A stretch of 64,000 nucleotides of DNA. Origin: Pseudofabraea citricarpa (lineage: Eukaryota; Ascomycota; Leotiomycetes; Helotiales; Dermateaceae). Made by a program: the position numbers and the translations under genes. Positions 47,100 through 62,625 of the stretch are shown here, piece after piece (position 1 is the first letter of the stretch; every line of letters begins with the position of its first letter). Where the stretch lies: the NCBI GenBank assembly GCA_029641185.1, contig JAPWGK010000017.1, forward strand, positions 930,001 to 994,000, in the 5' to 3' direction. The notes under the pieces are model-generated. The model was not told the DNA's origin. It was given only the letters and a program-made list of their open reading frames with translations, and ran no database searches.

Positions 47100-48013
47100 G
47101 GATGTGAGGGTAGCTAGCTAGTTGGGAGAGGAGGGAGTACTGGTGGGGCTGTGGTCTTTTTCTGAATCATCTACCTCGCCTGGCATTTGCATTGCATAGG
47201 TAGGTACATTGCATACATTGCATATCATATACATGGTTGCGTGCGATTGTGAATGTTCTTTCTTGGGGGGTTCAATCTTAATTCTATCTTATCTGCGTGC
47301 ACAAAAAGTTGATTGGGTTTGATTTGGCATGGTTTGGCTTTTATGTGCGTGCGTGCGTATGTATGTAGGTAAAAATGTAGGTAGCTTGGTTCTGCCATAT
47401 CTGAGTTCTGGTTGTATGCACCAAGCAAGTGATTAGGGTACACATGCACACACGTGACATGGCTCCCCCCATCTCACGTGCACATGCCCAAACTTGGTGG
47501 GCTGTCTCGCTAAATCCAGAGGGGAATGAATGAATGGATGGATCCCCATGTGAACTTGAAGCTCACTTTGATGCAGACAGCCAACTGACAGAACACCTCT
47601 ACCTCTACCACTACCGCTACCGGTATTCACTGGCCCCATCTCTCATCTTCATCGTCACCATCCTTCTTGACTCTCATTTCCCTCTCTTCTGAGGATCTTT
47701 TTGCCCTTACTCTATCTCCAAATCCCTCGCGTTTGAGTGGACGACGCACCCACCGCCGCCGCCCTCAGAGAAGTTCGACTCGCTGCACCGACCGAAATTC
47801 TGCCTGGATTGACGCGGAGAGTCAATAAACGAATCTTCATTCAACAACACTCTTACTCTACACTCTTGCGACCCCCTTTTCTCCCTCCACCACCGCCTCC
47901 ACCATTAGAGGCACGCTGACAGATCACCGCGACATCACTGACGGGCCTGTTCAATCCCCTCATAAATTTACTTCCGCCTTCACACCCTGCGCTCCGGGTG
48001 TTGTATCGCGAAC
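47100..48013. other. Intergenic, LEU4 3' side and importin-beta promoter
   Basis: G/T-rich at the start (CATTGCATAC repeats at 47190-47225, GTGCGTGC at 47344-47360), then two E-boxes (separate entry), then a C/T-rich leader from about 47640 to the start codon at 48014. No gene seen. Confidence 0.5.
47451..47480. promoter_or_regulatory. Paired CACGTG E-boxes
   Basis: CACGTG at 47451-47456 and 47475-47480, start-to-start spacing 24 bp, about 540 bp upstream of the importin-beta start codon. CACGTG is the core site of fungal bHLH factors (Cbf1, Pho4, SREBP-like). Single copies also occur at 40587-40592 and 58313-58318, the latter upstream of TEF1. Function is inferred from the motif only. Confidence 0.35.
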
Positions 48014-50976
48014 ATGGACGTCAATCAGGTTCTTGAGAACTCCTTGTCGCCGCGTCAGTTCCTCCCCCACCCCCCTCTCCCCCCCACGATCGATCTCTCT
48101 CGGGCGGAAACTGACTTGCTCCAGTGGCCGACGTTCGAAAGACGGCCGAAGATTCCCTTGCCGCCGCTGCTGATGCGGATTTTGTACGCTCCTTCCCCCT
48201 CCAGACCGCATTTCCAAGGCTGCGCAAAGGATGGCTTGCTAACCCGGCCCATGTAGTCACAATACCTCACAGTCCTTGTCCAGGAACTCGCAAAAGAAGA
48301 TGCCCCTGCTCACATCCGACAAGCTGCCGGTATCGCCTTGAAGAACGCATTCACAGCGAGAGAATACATTAGATTACGCGAATTGCAGGAGAAATGGCTT
48401 CAGCTAGGCGCAGACACTAAAAAGCATGTCAAGGAGCTCACCCTCCAGGCACTTGCATCAAATACCGCTCTCGCAGGTCAGGCTGCAGCACAAGTAGTCT
48501 CTTCGATAGCCGCTATTGAATTGCCCAGAGATCAATGGCCAGAGTTGATGCCAACTCTGGTGCGGAGCGTGGGAGAAGGTGGCGATCATCTCAAGCAGGC
48601 TTCCTTGACTACTATTGGATTCATCTGCGAATCTCAAGATGTGGATCTGCGCAGCAGTCTTGTTCAACATTCCAACGCTATCCTGACGGCCGTTGTGCAA
48701 GGTGCACGAAAGGAGGAGGCAAACCTTGAGGTTCGTCTGGCAGCCATCCACGCTCTCGGAGATTCCTTGGAATTTGTGGACAGCAATTTCAAGAACGAGG
48801 GCGAGCGCAACTACATTATGCAGGTTATCTGCGAGGCTACACAGGCTGCGGATTCGAGGATACAGCAAGGCGCCTTCGGGTGTCTCAACCGTATTATGTC
48901 ACTGTACTATGATCTCATGCGCTTTTACATGGAGAAGGCTCTCTTTGGGCTTACTATCATGGGCATGAAGAGCGAAGAGGAGGATGTCGCAAAGCTTGCC
49001 GTTGAGTTCTGGAGCACCGTCTGCGAGGAAGAGATTGCCATTGAAGATGACAACTCTCAGGTAAGTGATACGCTTCCGATCCTTTGAATTTGGCTAACCA
49101 ATATTTCAGGTTGACCGTGCTGATCTTATGCGACCATTCTATAACTTCTGCAGAGTCGCAACCAATGAGGTAGTCCCAGTACTTCTGACGCTGCTGACCA
49201 AGCAAGATGAGGATGCTGGCGATGAGGAATACAACATTTCCAGAGCCGCATACCAATGTTTACAACTTTACTCGCAAGCTGTTGGCAATGGCATTATCCA
49301 GCCCGTCTTGACTTTTGTTGAGGCTAATTTGCGGGCCGAGGATTGGCATCAGCGGGATGCTGCAGTTTCGGCTTTTGGTGCGATTATGGAGGGTCCTGAT
49401 GACAAGAACCTCGAGCCAATTGTCAAGCAAGCACTTCCAGTCTTGATTGGCATGATGGACGACAAAGTCATCCACGTCAAGGATTCTGCCGCCTATGCTC
49501 TCGGACGTATCACCGAAGCCTGCTCTGAGGCCATCGACCCAACGATTCACCTTCCTCAGCTGATTGCTTCCCTCTTCTCTGGCTTGATCAGCAGTCCCAA
49601 GATGGCTGGGTCTTGCTGCTGGGCTCTTATGAACCTTGCCGAGCGCTTCTCTGGTGAGATTGGATGCCAAGAGAACCCCCTGTCACCTCATTTCAATGAG
49701 AGCATCAGCCGCCTTCTCCAAGTTACCGAGCGAAGTGATGCTGACAACCAACTACGAACTGCTGCTTATGAGGTTCTCAACACCTTTGTTCAGAATGCTG
49801 CAAATGATAGCTTGCCAGCTGTCGCATCTTTGTCAGATGTCATCCTTGGCCGATTGGAAGGTACAATCCCTCTTCGCGCTCAAGTTGTCAGTGTTGAAGA
49901 TACCATCACTCTTGAGGAGATGCAAACCAGTTTGGCTACTGTTCTCTTGGCAATCATCCAACGTCTCGAGAAGGAGATCCAACCTCAAGCTGATCGCATC
50001 ATGAACGTCTTGCTACAGATCCTCCAATCCTGCGGTACCAAGTCGGTTGTCCCTGATGCCGTATTTGCTACTGTCAGCAGTTTGGCAAACGCTTTGGAGG
50101 AGGGCTTCAGCGCTTACATGGAAGCCTTCTCAACATTCCTCTACAATGCTCTCGGCAATCAAGAAGAGCCAAGTTTGTGCTCGATGGCCATCGGTCTTGT
50201 CAGTGACATTACTCGTTCGATGGGTCCTCTGTCTCAACCATATTGTGATACATTTATGAACTATCTATTGAACAATCTCCGAGTAAGCTCTTCTTCCTTT
50301 GACTTTCTTCCGATATATTTGGGGCTTGGAATTTGCTAACGGGTTTCCCATGTAAAGAGTACAGCGCTTGCAAACCAATTCAAGCCAGCTATCCTTCAAT
50401 GCTTTGGAGATATCGCTGGTGCTATCGGTGGTCATTTCGAGACGTATCTATCAGTTGTCGCTCAAGTTCTTCAACAAGCTGCTGGTGTTCAAGCTGCGGC
50501 AGATGGTACATACGAGATGTTTGACTACATCATCTCACTCCGTGAAGGTATCATGGATGCCTGGGGTGGAATAATTGGTGCCATGAAAGCTGGTGACAAG
50601 AGTAAGTGATTTGCCCCTGCCTGTGAAACTCTGCTAACGATATCAGCTGCTCTTCTCCAGCCGTACGTCGAGTCAATCTTCAACCTGCTTAACATTGTCT
50701 GGTTGGACCAGAATAGAAGCGAGGCTCTTATGCGATCTGCGATGGGTGTTATTGGGTAAGAAAAATCCAGTCCTCGTCTTGGATCATACTAACCTTGTCA
50801 GCGATCTCGCCGATGCCTTCCCTCAAGGAGAATTTGCAGCATTTTACCGCGCAGACTGGCTCACTACCATGATCAAAGATACCAAGTCAAACCGTGACTT
50901 CCAAGCTCGCACCATCGATACCGCACGATGGGCAAGAGAGCAAGTTAAGCGACAGATCAGTGCTCAACAAACTTGA
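48014..50976 (+). CDS. kap95: Importin subunit beta-1 (Kap95)
   Basis: Nuclear import receptor that carries importin-alpha/cargo complexes through the pore and is released by Ran-GTP. Seven exons: 48014-48053, 48125-48183, 48257-49060, 49110-50282, 50358-50601, 50647-50755 and 50802-50976, giving 867 aa, the normal length. It begins MDVNQVLENSLSPLADVRKT, and the N-terminal HEAT repeats contain the Ran-binding segment AHIRQAAGIALKNAF. The acidic EEEDVAKLAVEFWSTVCEEE and the later KDSAAYALGRITE, GSCCWALMNLAERF and DALVSSLANALEEGFSAYME-type repeats continue the HEAT superhelix to the end (RQISAQQT). The small first exons were found from family resemblance. Introns 2-6 have GTACGC/GTAAG donors. 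Confidence 0.95.
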
Positions 50977-52316
50977 TTGACTTGCAAGTTTACTGAGTCC
51001 AAGCTATCACTTTAATTCCAGCGCGATTTTGGCGCTCAAGATAGAATTATCGTCGTCCTTTCAAATTCTGCTTCTTCATTTCATGGCTGGTCATCCAGAG
51101 GGGTATTGTCCTCGGCCGGCGTTTCTGCTCTTTTTACCCCTTCACCTAATCGAATCGACTCAATACATCAGCATCTTGGGATTCGACTTGGACTTTATGC
51201 AATTCACGATCAAGCACAGAACATTAACCCCCAGCCCACAAACTACACCTTGTACAAAACCCCAATCGCGCCAATACCCCCTTACACCACCGCACCATAT
51301 TTCATTTATTTTCACGGAGCGGAATAGTTTGCAAAAGGAGCAAGAAGAGAGGACGCATCGTCTGCGGTTTTTATAAAGTCACTTTTTTTTTTTGTATGGA
51401 CCATTTCCATGAAGGATTGGCCAGCTTGTAGGGAGAGATGAAACGAATACGAAATTATGAGAGATAATTCGATTCGCGAGAGAGATGACAGATGAAGAGC
51501 GGAAGTCGACGGTGGAAGTTGGTTGAAAGGGGGAAGGAGCGACGAGAATTAGAAGATTGAGTACCCAGGGTGGGGTTGGAGAAGATGACTTTATTTTTTC
51601 TTCTGGTTGTTATATCAAGTGATGTGCGATCATGGGAGGATGGATGGACTTCTCTGTTTTTTTTTTTTTTTTTTTTTTGAATCGAGTTGGAGGGTTTTCG
51701 GAGCATCTGGCTGAATGAAGTCTCCGACACTCAAACTCGCTCACGCTGGATTTGACGTACTCTTTCTTCTCTCGCTCGCGCCCTCTCCCCCTCTCGCTTT
51801 CTCTCTCTCACGCTCCTCCCCCCTCAAGAGTTATGGAGAGTGTAGGGGAAAATGGATTAGAAATGTCATGAGGTTGAGAATGAAATGTAGAATTTTTTGC
51901 CCCCCCCCCTAAATCTTCTTTTGCTTGGGTGGTGTTTTTGGTTATGGTTTCTGTGATTATGTGATTATGTGAGTGAGTTAGTGAGTTAGTGATTGTATGA
52001 TTGTGTGGGTATGATTGTGTGGGTGTGAGTGTGAGTGTGGGTGTGAGTGTGGTAGCCCCTGCAGGTGATGATGATGATGATGATGATACACGTTGGTGCC
52101 GTAGGATATTGATGTGTCGGTTCCTTTCTTCTTTCGACATGTATGTAAATGCTGGCCTTCCTTGCATTTTCTCTGTCTTGGTCTATGGATAAATCTTGTC
52201 TCTTGTCTCTCGCCTCTTTCTCCCTCTCTCCCTCTCTCTCCTCTCCCTCTCCTCTCTTATCTCTTGTTTACAATTGACTTCCTCGTGAATCATACATCCT
52301 CATAATTCACTCCTCC

Positions 52317-52384
<68 letters not shown>
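52317..52384. repeat. (CTTT)17 microsatellite
   Basis: Seventeen perfect tetramers running into TTCTTTTTTCTGCTTC and then the solo hairpin arm at 52415. The tract may have expanded from the pyrimidine spacer of that element. Confidence 0.95.
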
Positions 52385-52388
<4 letters not shown>

Positions 52389-52414
52389 TTTTTTCTGCTT
52401 CTTCTTCCCTTTCT

Positions 52415-52454
52415 CATGGGGGCCAGCCCCCAAACCCCCGTTGCGCTGCGCGGC
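52415..52454 (-). repeat. Solo arm of the G/C hairpin element
   Basis: CATGGGGGCCAGCCCCCAAA, CCCCCGTTGCGCTGCGCGGC: nearly identical to the right arm of the element at 54414-54574 and preceded by the same kind of pyrimidine tract. No matching left arm is found within several hundred bases upstream. Confidence 0.85.
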
Positions 52455-54413
52455 CGTGGTCGTGGTCGTGGTCGTGGTCATGGTCATGGTCGTGGCTACT
52501 GAGGATAGTGTTGGTTGTAGGTAGAGAGAGAGGTAGAGAGAGAGAGAGAGGTAGAGGATAACGCAAGGGCATGCGAATTATGGTGTGTCTGTCTGTTCTT
52601 TTGCTAGCTTGTACTTGGGAGGGAAGGTTGTTCTGCCGCTGTTACTGTCACGTTTACCTCTACTTCTTTTAACCTACCTGTTCTGCTTCCTCTGCTTCTT
52701 CTGCTTCCTCTCCCGCTGTCTTCTTCGATCTTCTCCGAGTCTTGGGGGAGAGAAGGAAGGGAGGGAAGGGGGGACTGTTCTCTTTCTTGGCGGTGTTCTA
52801 GTCCTGGTGCTGGTCCTGGCCCTGGCCTTGGTAGGTGTATGGGTATAAAGGTGCTTAACGAGTTCACTTGTTCGGTCGTTGTGTGGAAATGATCTCGTTG
52901 ATCTCTGGCTTGCCTAATAGTAGGGCGGGTATCTTTCATCATCGTCCTCTGCTCTACGTTACGTTGGGTGTTGGATAGGTTGTCGTGACGCAGTTATGCA
53001 TCAAGTCGCATCAAGAGGAAACGAACGAACGAGTTTTCTTTCCTTTTTTTCTTCTTCTTTCTTTTTTCTTTCTTTCTTTTTCTGGTCATTCTGGGAAGAG
53101 CAGGTAAGGAGGTGGTGCTTTGCTTCCAGAGCCGAGAGGGAAAACGAGTTGGGAATCCCTTTTCGTCATCTGGGTGAGGTAGTGACGTGAGGTAAGATGA
53201 GATCTCTGAGACGATCTTAGTCACTTAGTGTTCGGATATCTTTATTTACTTCTTTTCTTATTCCTTCCTCTTTCGCTCTACTCGTGCTGGAGAAGAGAGG
53301 AGGGTATGGTCTATGATGAAGGAACTGGTTTCTAGCAAAAAGAAAAAGAAAAAGTGACGTCAACGCCAGGGAGAAGAAGGCTGCTTGGTGACTGGATAAG
53401 ATTTGCTGACTCGGGTTGGAGGGATCTTTCTTGTCTTCGGCTCTAGAAAAGGACAGGTAAAAAGATGGGGAAGAGGAGAAGAGGAGAAGGAAGGTAACCC
53501 AAGAGAGCGAGCGCTCTTCCGCACTGCTATTTCTTGATCTCATAGGTACTTGGTCTTTTTTTTTTTTTTTTTTAAAAAAAAGAAAAAGAATTGTTTTTAC
53601 CACGGAGAGCATAGGGAAGCAGCAAGATGGGCAGACAGGCAGACAAGCAGACGGAGAGACGGACGAGCAGATGGATAGAAAGAACGAAAGAAATACAGCT
53701 TTGACTCTAACTCGGTTTCTTTTTCTTCTTCTTTTTAAAGAAACTCCCCGTAGCTTTATCTAGCACGTCTCACACGCACAACAGTACACGGGATATCCAG
53801 TCCACAGCGCAGCGATATCATCATCCACCATCATCCATCATCATCATCCAGACGAGCGGGATCCTTACCTTACGATCGATCAATTTCTCCGGTTCGGAAC
53901 AGAGCGTGCGTGCCTCGACTGACTCTCGTATGACTTTTGCAAGCGAAAAGGGGAATTCGTACTCGCACGTGTAGAGAGTTGCGAGGCCACGGAATCAACG
54001 TATTCATCACCTCTCTGTATATCGACAAGCAAAAAATTATTCATCTCGAATGATTATCATTACCTTGTTTTCCCCGAAAAGGCAACTAGTTCTCGGCCTC
54101 TCAGGAAGCTAAACTGAAGCTAAAGCAAACAAGCTGAATTCTCCGACGAGTCGGCTTTTGTATAAACGCTCAAACGAGCAAGCAGAAAATGCCTGTTGTT
54201 TTATCCCGTTGTATATATGTTCTGATCCCATTCGCAAGTGGGCATCGTGGCCTTTCTTCTTCTTTTCTCCTCCTCTTCCTCCTCAGAAGATATCGATTAT
54301 CCCCTTGTGCATACTTACCTTTGTAGCTAACGCAACGTAGGGACGAGGAGACAAATAGCGAGACCATTTTACTGTAATATATGGTACTAACTCCACACAT
54401 ATTTGCCTCCACA

Positions 54414-54574
54414 GCCGCGCAGCGCATGGGGGTTTGGGGGCTGGCCCCCATGAAAAAGAAAGAGAAGAAAAGAAAAAATGAAGCAGAGGGAAGAAGAGGT
54501 GAAGAAGAGATGTGGTTTCTTTTCTTTTCTCTTTCTATGGGGGCAAGCCCCCAAACCCCCATGCGCTGCGCGGC
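54414..54574. mobile_element. 161-bp MITE-like hairpin element
   Basis: Left terminal arm 54414-54451 (GCCGCGCAGCGCATGGGGGT ...) and right arm 54537-54574 are inverted repeats of 38 bp with one clear mismatch. Inside them the purine tract of the left half and the pyrimidine tract of the right half continue the complementarity, leaving a loop of roughly 30 nt. Each arm also contains its own small hairpin, GGGGGCTGGCCCCC. There is no coding capacity and no clear target duplication. It ends 38 bp before the stop codon of the minus-strand FAD oxidase, so it probably lies in that gene's 3' UTR or terminator. A solo arm at 52415-52454 shows it is repeated. Confidence 0.75.
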
Positions 54575-54612
54575 CTTCTCTAGATTAATCTACCCCCTCA
54601 TCATCCATCTGA

Positions 54613-56313
54613 TCAATCAAGACCCGTATAGCAAGCCCAGTCTCTCTCCTCGTCATCATCTTCTTCAAACCCAACACACTTCCAGCAGGCCAGCAGACTC
54701 TCGGGGTCATACCTCCTCTTGATCCTCAGCAGCACTTCATAATTCGCCTCTCCCCACCAATCCTCGATCCAGTTCTCAGTCCATGGCGACGCCTCATTGA
54801 CATACGTCCCACCACCAGGCGTCAGCTCGCGCGCTCGCACGTCTAAGTCCTTCAGCGTCTGGATGGCCGCGCGGCGCTGAGAGAGCGTGCTGTTCCACCC
54901 GAGGTTCACGCCGAATCCCAGAGTCCAGAGACTGGACCGCCACGCGCGCGTCGCAGACGTCGAGTTCTCTTTCCACGCATACAGGAACGGCGAGTCGGAT
55001 GGGATGTATGGCGAGATGCCGACGTCGACGAGGTGCTTCATGAACTCCAGCAGCCTCGCCCGGCCGTCTGCGCTCTCGAAGAGCCATGTTGAAATCAGCC
55101 TCGTCCCGAGGATGCGTGCGCCTGCGACGGGTGCTTGGTTCGGAATCACGTATTTCGTGTAGAAGGGATACCACGAGGGCAGCATCTCGATCACGACCGA
55201 TCCATTGTTGGCGCGCGCGAATGCAGCTGCCGGTTCCATGGAGATCTCTGCTTCGGACAGGTTCAGCAGCGGCGTCACGCTGATCAAGTTACTTGCAACG
55301 AGATGACCGCCCCATCCTTGCTGGGCCCACGGTAGACCATTATCAACGAGGATCTGGAGCCACGATGCGAGATTCGTCTTCGTTTGGTTGTACCTGATAT
55401 AAGCGACGGCGAGGGGGACAACGGGATCTACGCGATGCGTGACTTCCATTACCACGCCGAACGTACCGCCTCCGCCGCCTTTGAGGGCCCAGAAGAGATC
55501 CGGGTTTTGGCATGCGTTGGCCGTGCGCAGAGTCCCGTCTGGTGTCACGATTTGGAATTGAAGAGTTCGGTCGATGCCCATGCCGTAGACGGGCGAGAGA
55601 ACGGAATGGCCTCCTCCCTGGACCCAGCCGCCAGAAACTCCAACCGTTGTTGCATAACCTCCTACAAACGTGACGTTCTCTGTCTCTGCGAATCTGTAGA
55701 CCTCATCGGAGCTTACTCCTGCTGCGGTCGTGATTGTATCAACGGGCTTGATATCTTCGCAACCTTGAGGGATGAATTCCTTCTCTCGTCTGATATCCCG
55801 GCGATTCCTCACCCATAATGCAAGCGAGCCTTTCAAACTACTCCGTCCGAGATAATCATGGCCGCTGTTCTTGATTGACAGTTTGATGCCCGTGTTTCGT
55901 GAGAATTCATACGCCGCCTGTACATCCTCGACCGTCTTGACTTCAATGTAGTAACGCGAGACGCTTCCTTGATTGCATGTCCGGTTGCTGAACGCAGTCG
56001 GATCTAGTGGATTGGCATTGTTGAGAATGCATTGATCCGTGCTGTTCGAGACGCACATCTCATCTTGATTATTCATGAAGCCATTGTAGAATTGAGCGCG
56101 GAAGTCAGATGATGTGTAGTGTGCCTGGATTTCTGAACATGCAATTGGATCCGAGGTGGTTGGGAGGCCAGCGTAACTCGAGAAACAAGGTAGCGAGAGA
56201 GGCGCTGCTATGTGAAGTTTACCGTGAACGGTTTTATTGAGCTCCTTCCAGATGTTCGCCCTAATGAAGGCCGAGCAGCTAAGCAAGAGGAAGGTTTGAA
56301 AAGCAGCGCGCAT
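54613..56313 (-). CDS. Secreted BBE-type FAD-linked oxidase
   Basis: Intronless, 566 aa, in the berberine-bridge/FAD-binding PCMH family that oxidises sugars, alkaloid-like or polyketide substrates with O2. The start MRAAFQTFLLLSCSAFIRA is a typical signal peptide. The FAD domain has SIKNSGHDYLGRSS (His for covalent FAD), GVSGGWVQGGGHSVLSPVYG and GIDRTLQFQIVTPDG, DLFWALKGGGGGTFGVVMEV. The C-terminal BBE segment ends ...WWGEANYEVLLRIKRRYDP then LLACWKCVGFE, where family members have the flavin-contacting N/Y-rich motif. At the position of a second covalent Cys the sequence reads GVSGGW, so single-covalent FAD is likely. Several N-x-S/T sites fit secretion. No cluster partners are adjacent, so the substrate is unknown. 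Confidence 0.93.
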   Translation of the reverse strand: MRAAFQTFLLLSCSAFIRANIWKELNKTVHGKLHIAAPLSLPCFSSYAGLPTTSDPIACSEIQAHYTSSDFRAQFYNGFMNNQDEMCVSNSTDQCILNNANPLDPTAFSNRTCNQGSVSRYYIEVKTVEDVQAAYEFSRNTGIKLSIKNSGHDYLGRSSLKGSLALWVRNRRDIRREKEFIPQGCEDIKPVDTITTAAGVSSDEVYRFAETENVTFVGGYATTVGVSGGWVQGGGHSVLSPVYGMGIDRTLQFQIVTPDGTLRTANACQNPDLFWALKGGGGGTFGVVMEVTHRVDPVVPLAVAYIRYNQTKTNLASWLQILVDNGLPWAQQGWGGHLVASNLISVTPLLNLSEAEISMEPAAAFARANNGSVVIEMLPSWYPFYTKYVIPNQAPVAGARILGTRLISTWLFESADGRARLLEFMKHLVDVGISPYIPSDSPFLYAWKENSTSATRAWRSSLWTLGFGVNLGWNSTLSQRRAAIQTLKDLDVRARELTPGGGTYVNEASPWTENWIEDWWGEANYEVLLRIKRRYDPESLLACWKCVGFEEDDDEERDWACYTGLD

Positions 56314-60706
<4,393 letters not shown>

Positions 60707-62340
60707 AGGGTCTATTTTCTTCCACTTGAATTTTCACTGGGGAATGGGAAGCGATTTGCTTTGCGTCTGATCTGCGGATGGGATAGATAGCTCTTGTGAT
60801 AAAAACAATAGCGATGTGTCTTACTACTACTTTGAGTCTAATGTGTGAAGTTCTTGTGATATAAGATTCTTGTGAAGCCAAACTTTCTTGCGTCCTGCAG
60901 ATCTTTTTTGGAAAGACTATGCTCGTGAGCACACAGGTAAGCAAGTTGTCAACCAGACACCATGTCTGAGCTCCTGCACTGACTCGCTACCCAACACGAT
61001 AAATTGCCTTGAGCCAACTTCAAAATGAATCCTCAATCCTTCACACATCCAAAAGTCCCAGGGTTCCAGAAGTCAATACCACACGTAACACATGCTTCAT
61101 ATGAAACCTAGCACCAGCTCGTCCCCATCTCCGTCTTCGTTTTCATTTGGGTCCCTCTTAACAACTGCAACCTCGGCGTCCACAAAAGGAAGACACTCAC
61201 ATTTTGTCATATCTCGCCCCAGCAGAGCCAGCACAGCACGGTATAGCTAGAGGGGTTAATTTTTATACAGGGGAAGTAACTCAGCTCTGTCGATTCTGAG
61301 ATCCTGCTATTATACCTATCCTCCTTCCCTAAGAATAGCAGAATAAATAAGATAGCTGGCATAGTGATTTTGAGTAGCTTATAAGATACTATCTGTAGAT
61401 AGCTGATATAACTAAGACTACTAAAGAATAAACGGATATAATCTAATAATACCTTTAGCGAAAGTTAAGGAATTTTTAAGTATATAATATATCCTAAAAT
61501 ATCTCTAACTTGCTTATACTTTATTCTACGAATATTATAGATACTTATATATATATACGCCTTATATATAAATACCTTATATATATTTATCTTATATTTA
61601 TATACCTTATATTTATTTATTTATTTATTATATATATAGATTTATTTATCTTATCTATTTATTTATCTTATATATTTATCGTATATATATTTATCTTATA
61701 TATATTTGTTTATCTTATATTAAAACTTTATAAACGAACTTAGGTATAATAATTTATATATTAGTTATATAAGCTTTATCTCTTAAGGAATCAAATTTCA
61801 AGTTTCTTCTTATTATATATAAATTAGCTATCACGTATAAGCTAGATAATTATATAGCTCTTACCTAGTATAAAGTATTCTAATTAATATCTTTATTATC
61901 CTTATTTATATTATATTCGCAAAGGAGATACTAGTAACCTAAGCTATTACTTTTTCCCTTTCTACGATAAAGATAAACTATGAAACCCGAATTTCAAGAT
62001 TACATTTTAGATTAAGGATATTGATTGGGATACTAGTACTAAAAAAAAGCGTTTCTCGAGGCACGGCTATTATATTACGTTACGGAAGCTATTTTTTCTC
62101 TATCAGGAAGTAATTCCAGGTGATCAAAAACCTGCCTGACGGTCTGGATATCTACGCTTCTGTTTAGCAATAAGGTAACTTGTTGGTCATGGCTCTTTAT
62201 CCTGGTAGATTGTCAAAAGCAGGACAAAGGGGGGAGGAAGTTCGTAAATCAAGCGAGGGTAGACTCGATTCTCGGGATAATTGTATAGCTCCCTATTCCG
62301 GAATTCTTCTTTATCGGTAGGCTAAATTGAAACCCTAGGT
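60707..62340. other. TEF1 3' flank, then AT-rich RIP-like block
   Basis: 60.7-60.91 kb is the presumptive TEF1 3' UTR, partly duplicated at 63.77-63.89 kb. From about 61240 to 62100 the sequence is extremely AT-rich with TATATA and TTATTTAT runs (61500-61745) and stops in all frames, as expected of RIP-mutated repeat DNA. The 77-codon Ile/Tyr/Leu frame at 61510-61743 is a by-product of the TTATAT repeats. Confidence 0.65.
60774..60906 (+). repeat. Copy A of a duplicated 3' flank (beside TEF1)
   Basis: CGGATGGGATAGATAG followed by CTCTTGTGAT, TGTCTTACTAC, AAGATTCTTGTG, AGCCAAAC and CAGATCT, in the same order and spacing as 63765-63890. A second homologous block follows at 61329-61404. Confidence 0.85.
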
Positions 62341-62384
62341 CTGATAATTGCAAAAGAAAAGGAATCTTCTACACAATCGAGCCT

Positions 62385-62390
62385 TATATA
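62385..62390 (+). promoter_or_regulatory. TATA box before the degenerate ORF
   Basis: TATATA in CCTTATATACACGAG, followed by a C/T-rich stretch (62420-62600) with a possible GTAAGT...CTATAG intron at 62493-62547. This is the layout of an active or formerly active promoter and leader. Confidence 0.35.
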
Positions 62391-62625
62391 CACGAGCTCG
62401 CTTAATCGACACCAGCGCGATTTGCGGATCCTCTTCCTCCTCCCTTCTTCCTTCCTTTCCTTTTTATATTACTTATCCGGGTTCGTTCAATCTGGTAAGT
62501 GCTTACAGAGCTTTTCCTTTGTTGTTGCGGACTTTCTCCTTCTATAGACCTTCCCCTTCGCTTCTCCCTACTACTTTTCTCACTTCCGCATACTCCCTTT
62601 TCTTGGTAGCGGTTCTGCTCGTCTC

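Larger units (their letters stand above)
50977..54612. other. 3.6-kb gene-free, simple-repeat-rich region between convergent genes
   Basis: Importin-beta (+) and the FAD oxidase (-) converge here. It contains T21 at 51658-51678, GTGAGT repeats at 51968-52055, GATGAT repeats at 52068-52087, a (CTTT)17 tract, GGTCGT repeats at 52455-52490, a T18-A8 near-palindrome at 53556-53581, and the hairpin elements (separate entries). No credible gene. Confidence 0.6.

Noticed and set aside
61510..61743. 77-codon Ile/Tyr/Leu membrane-like frame
   Set aside because: A translation of TTATAT/TTATTTAT repeats in RIP-like DNA.
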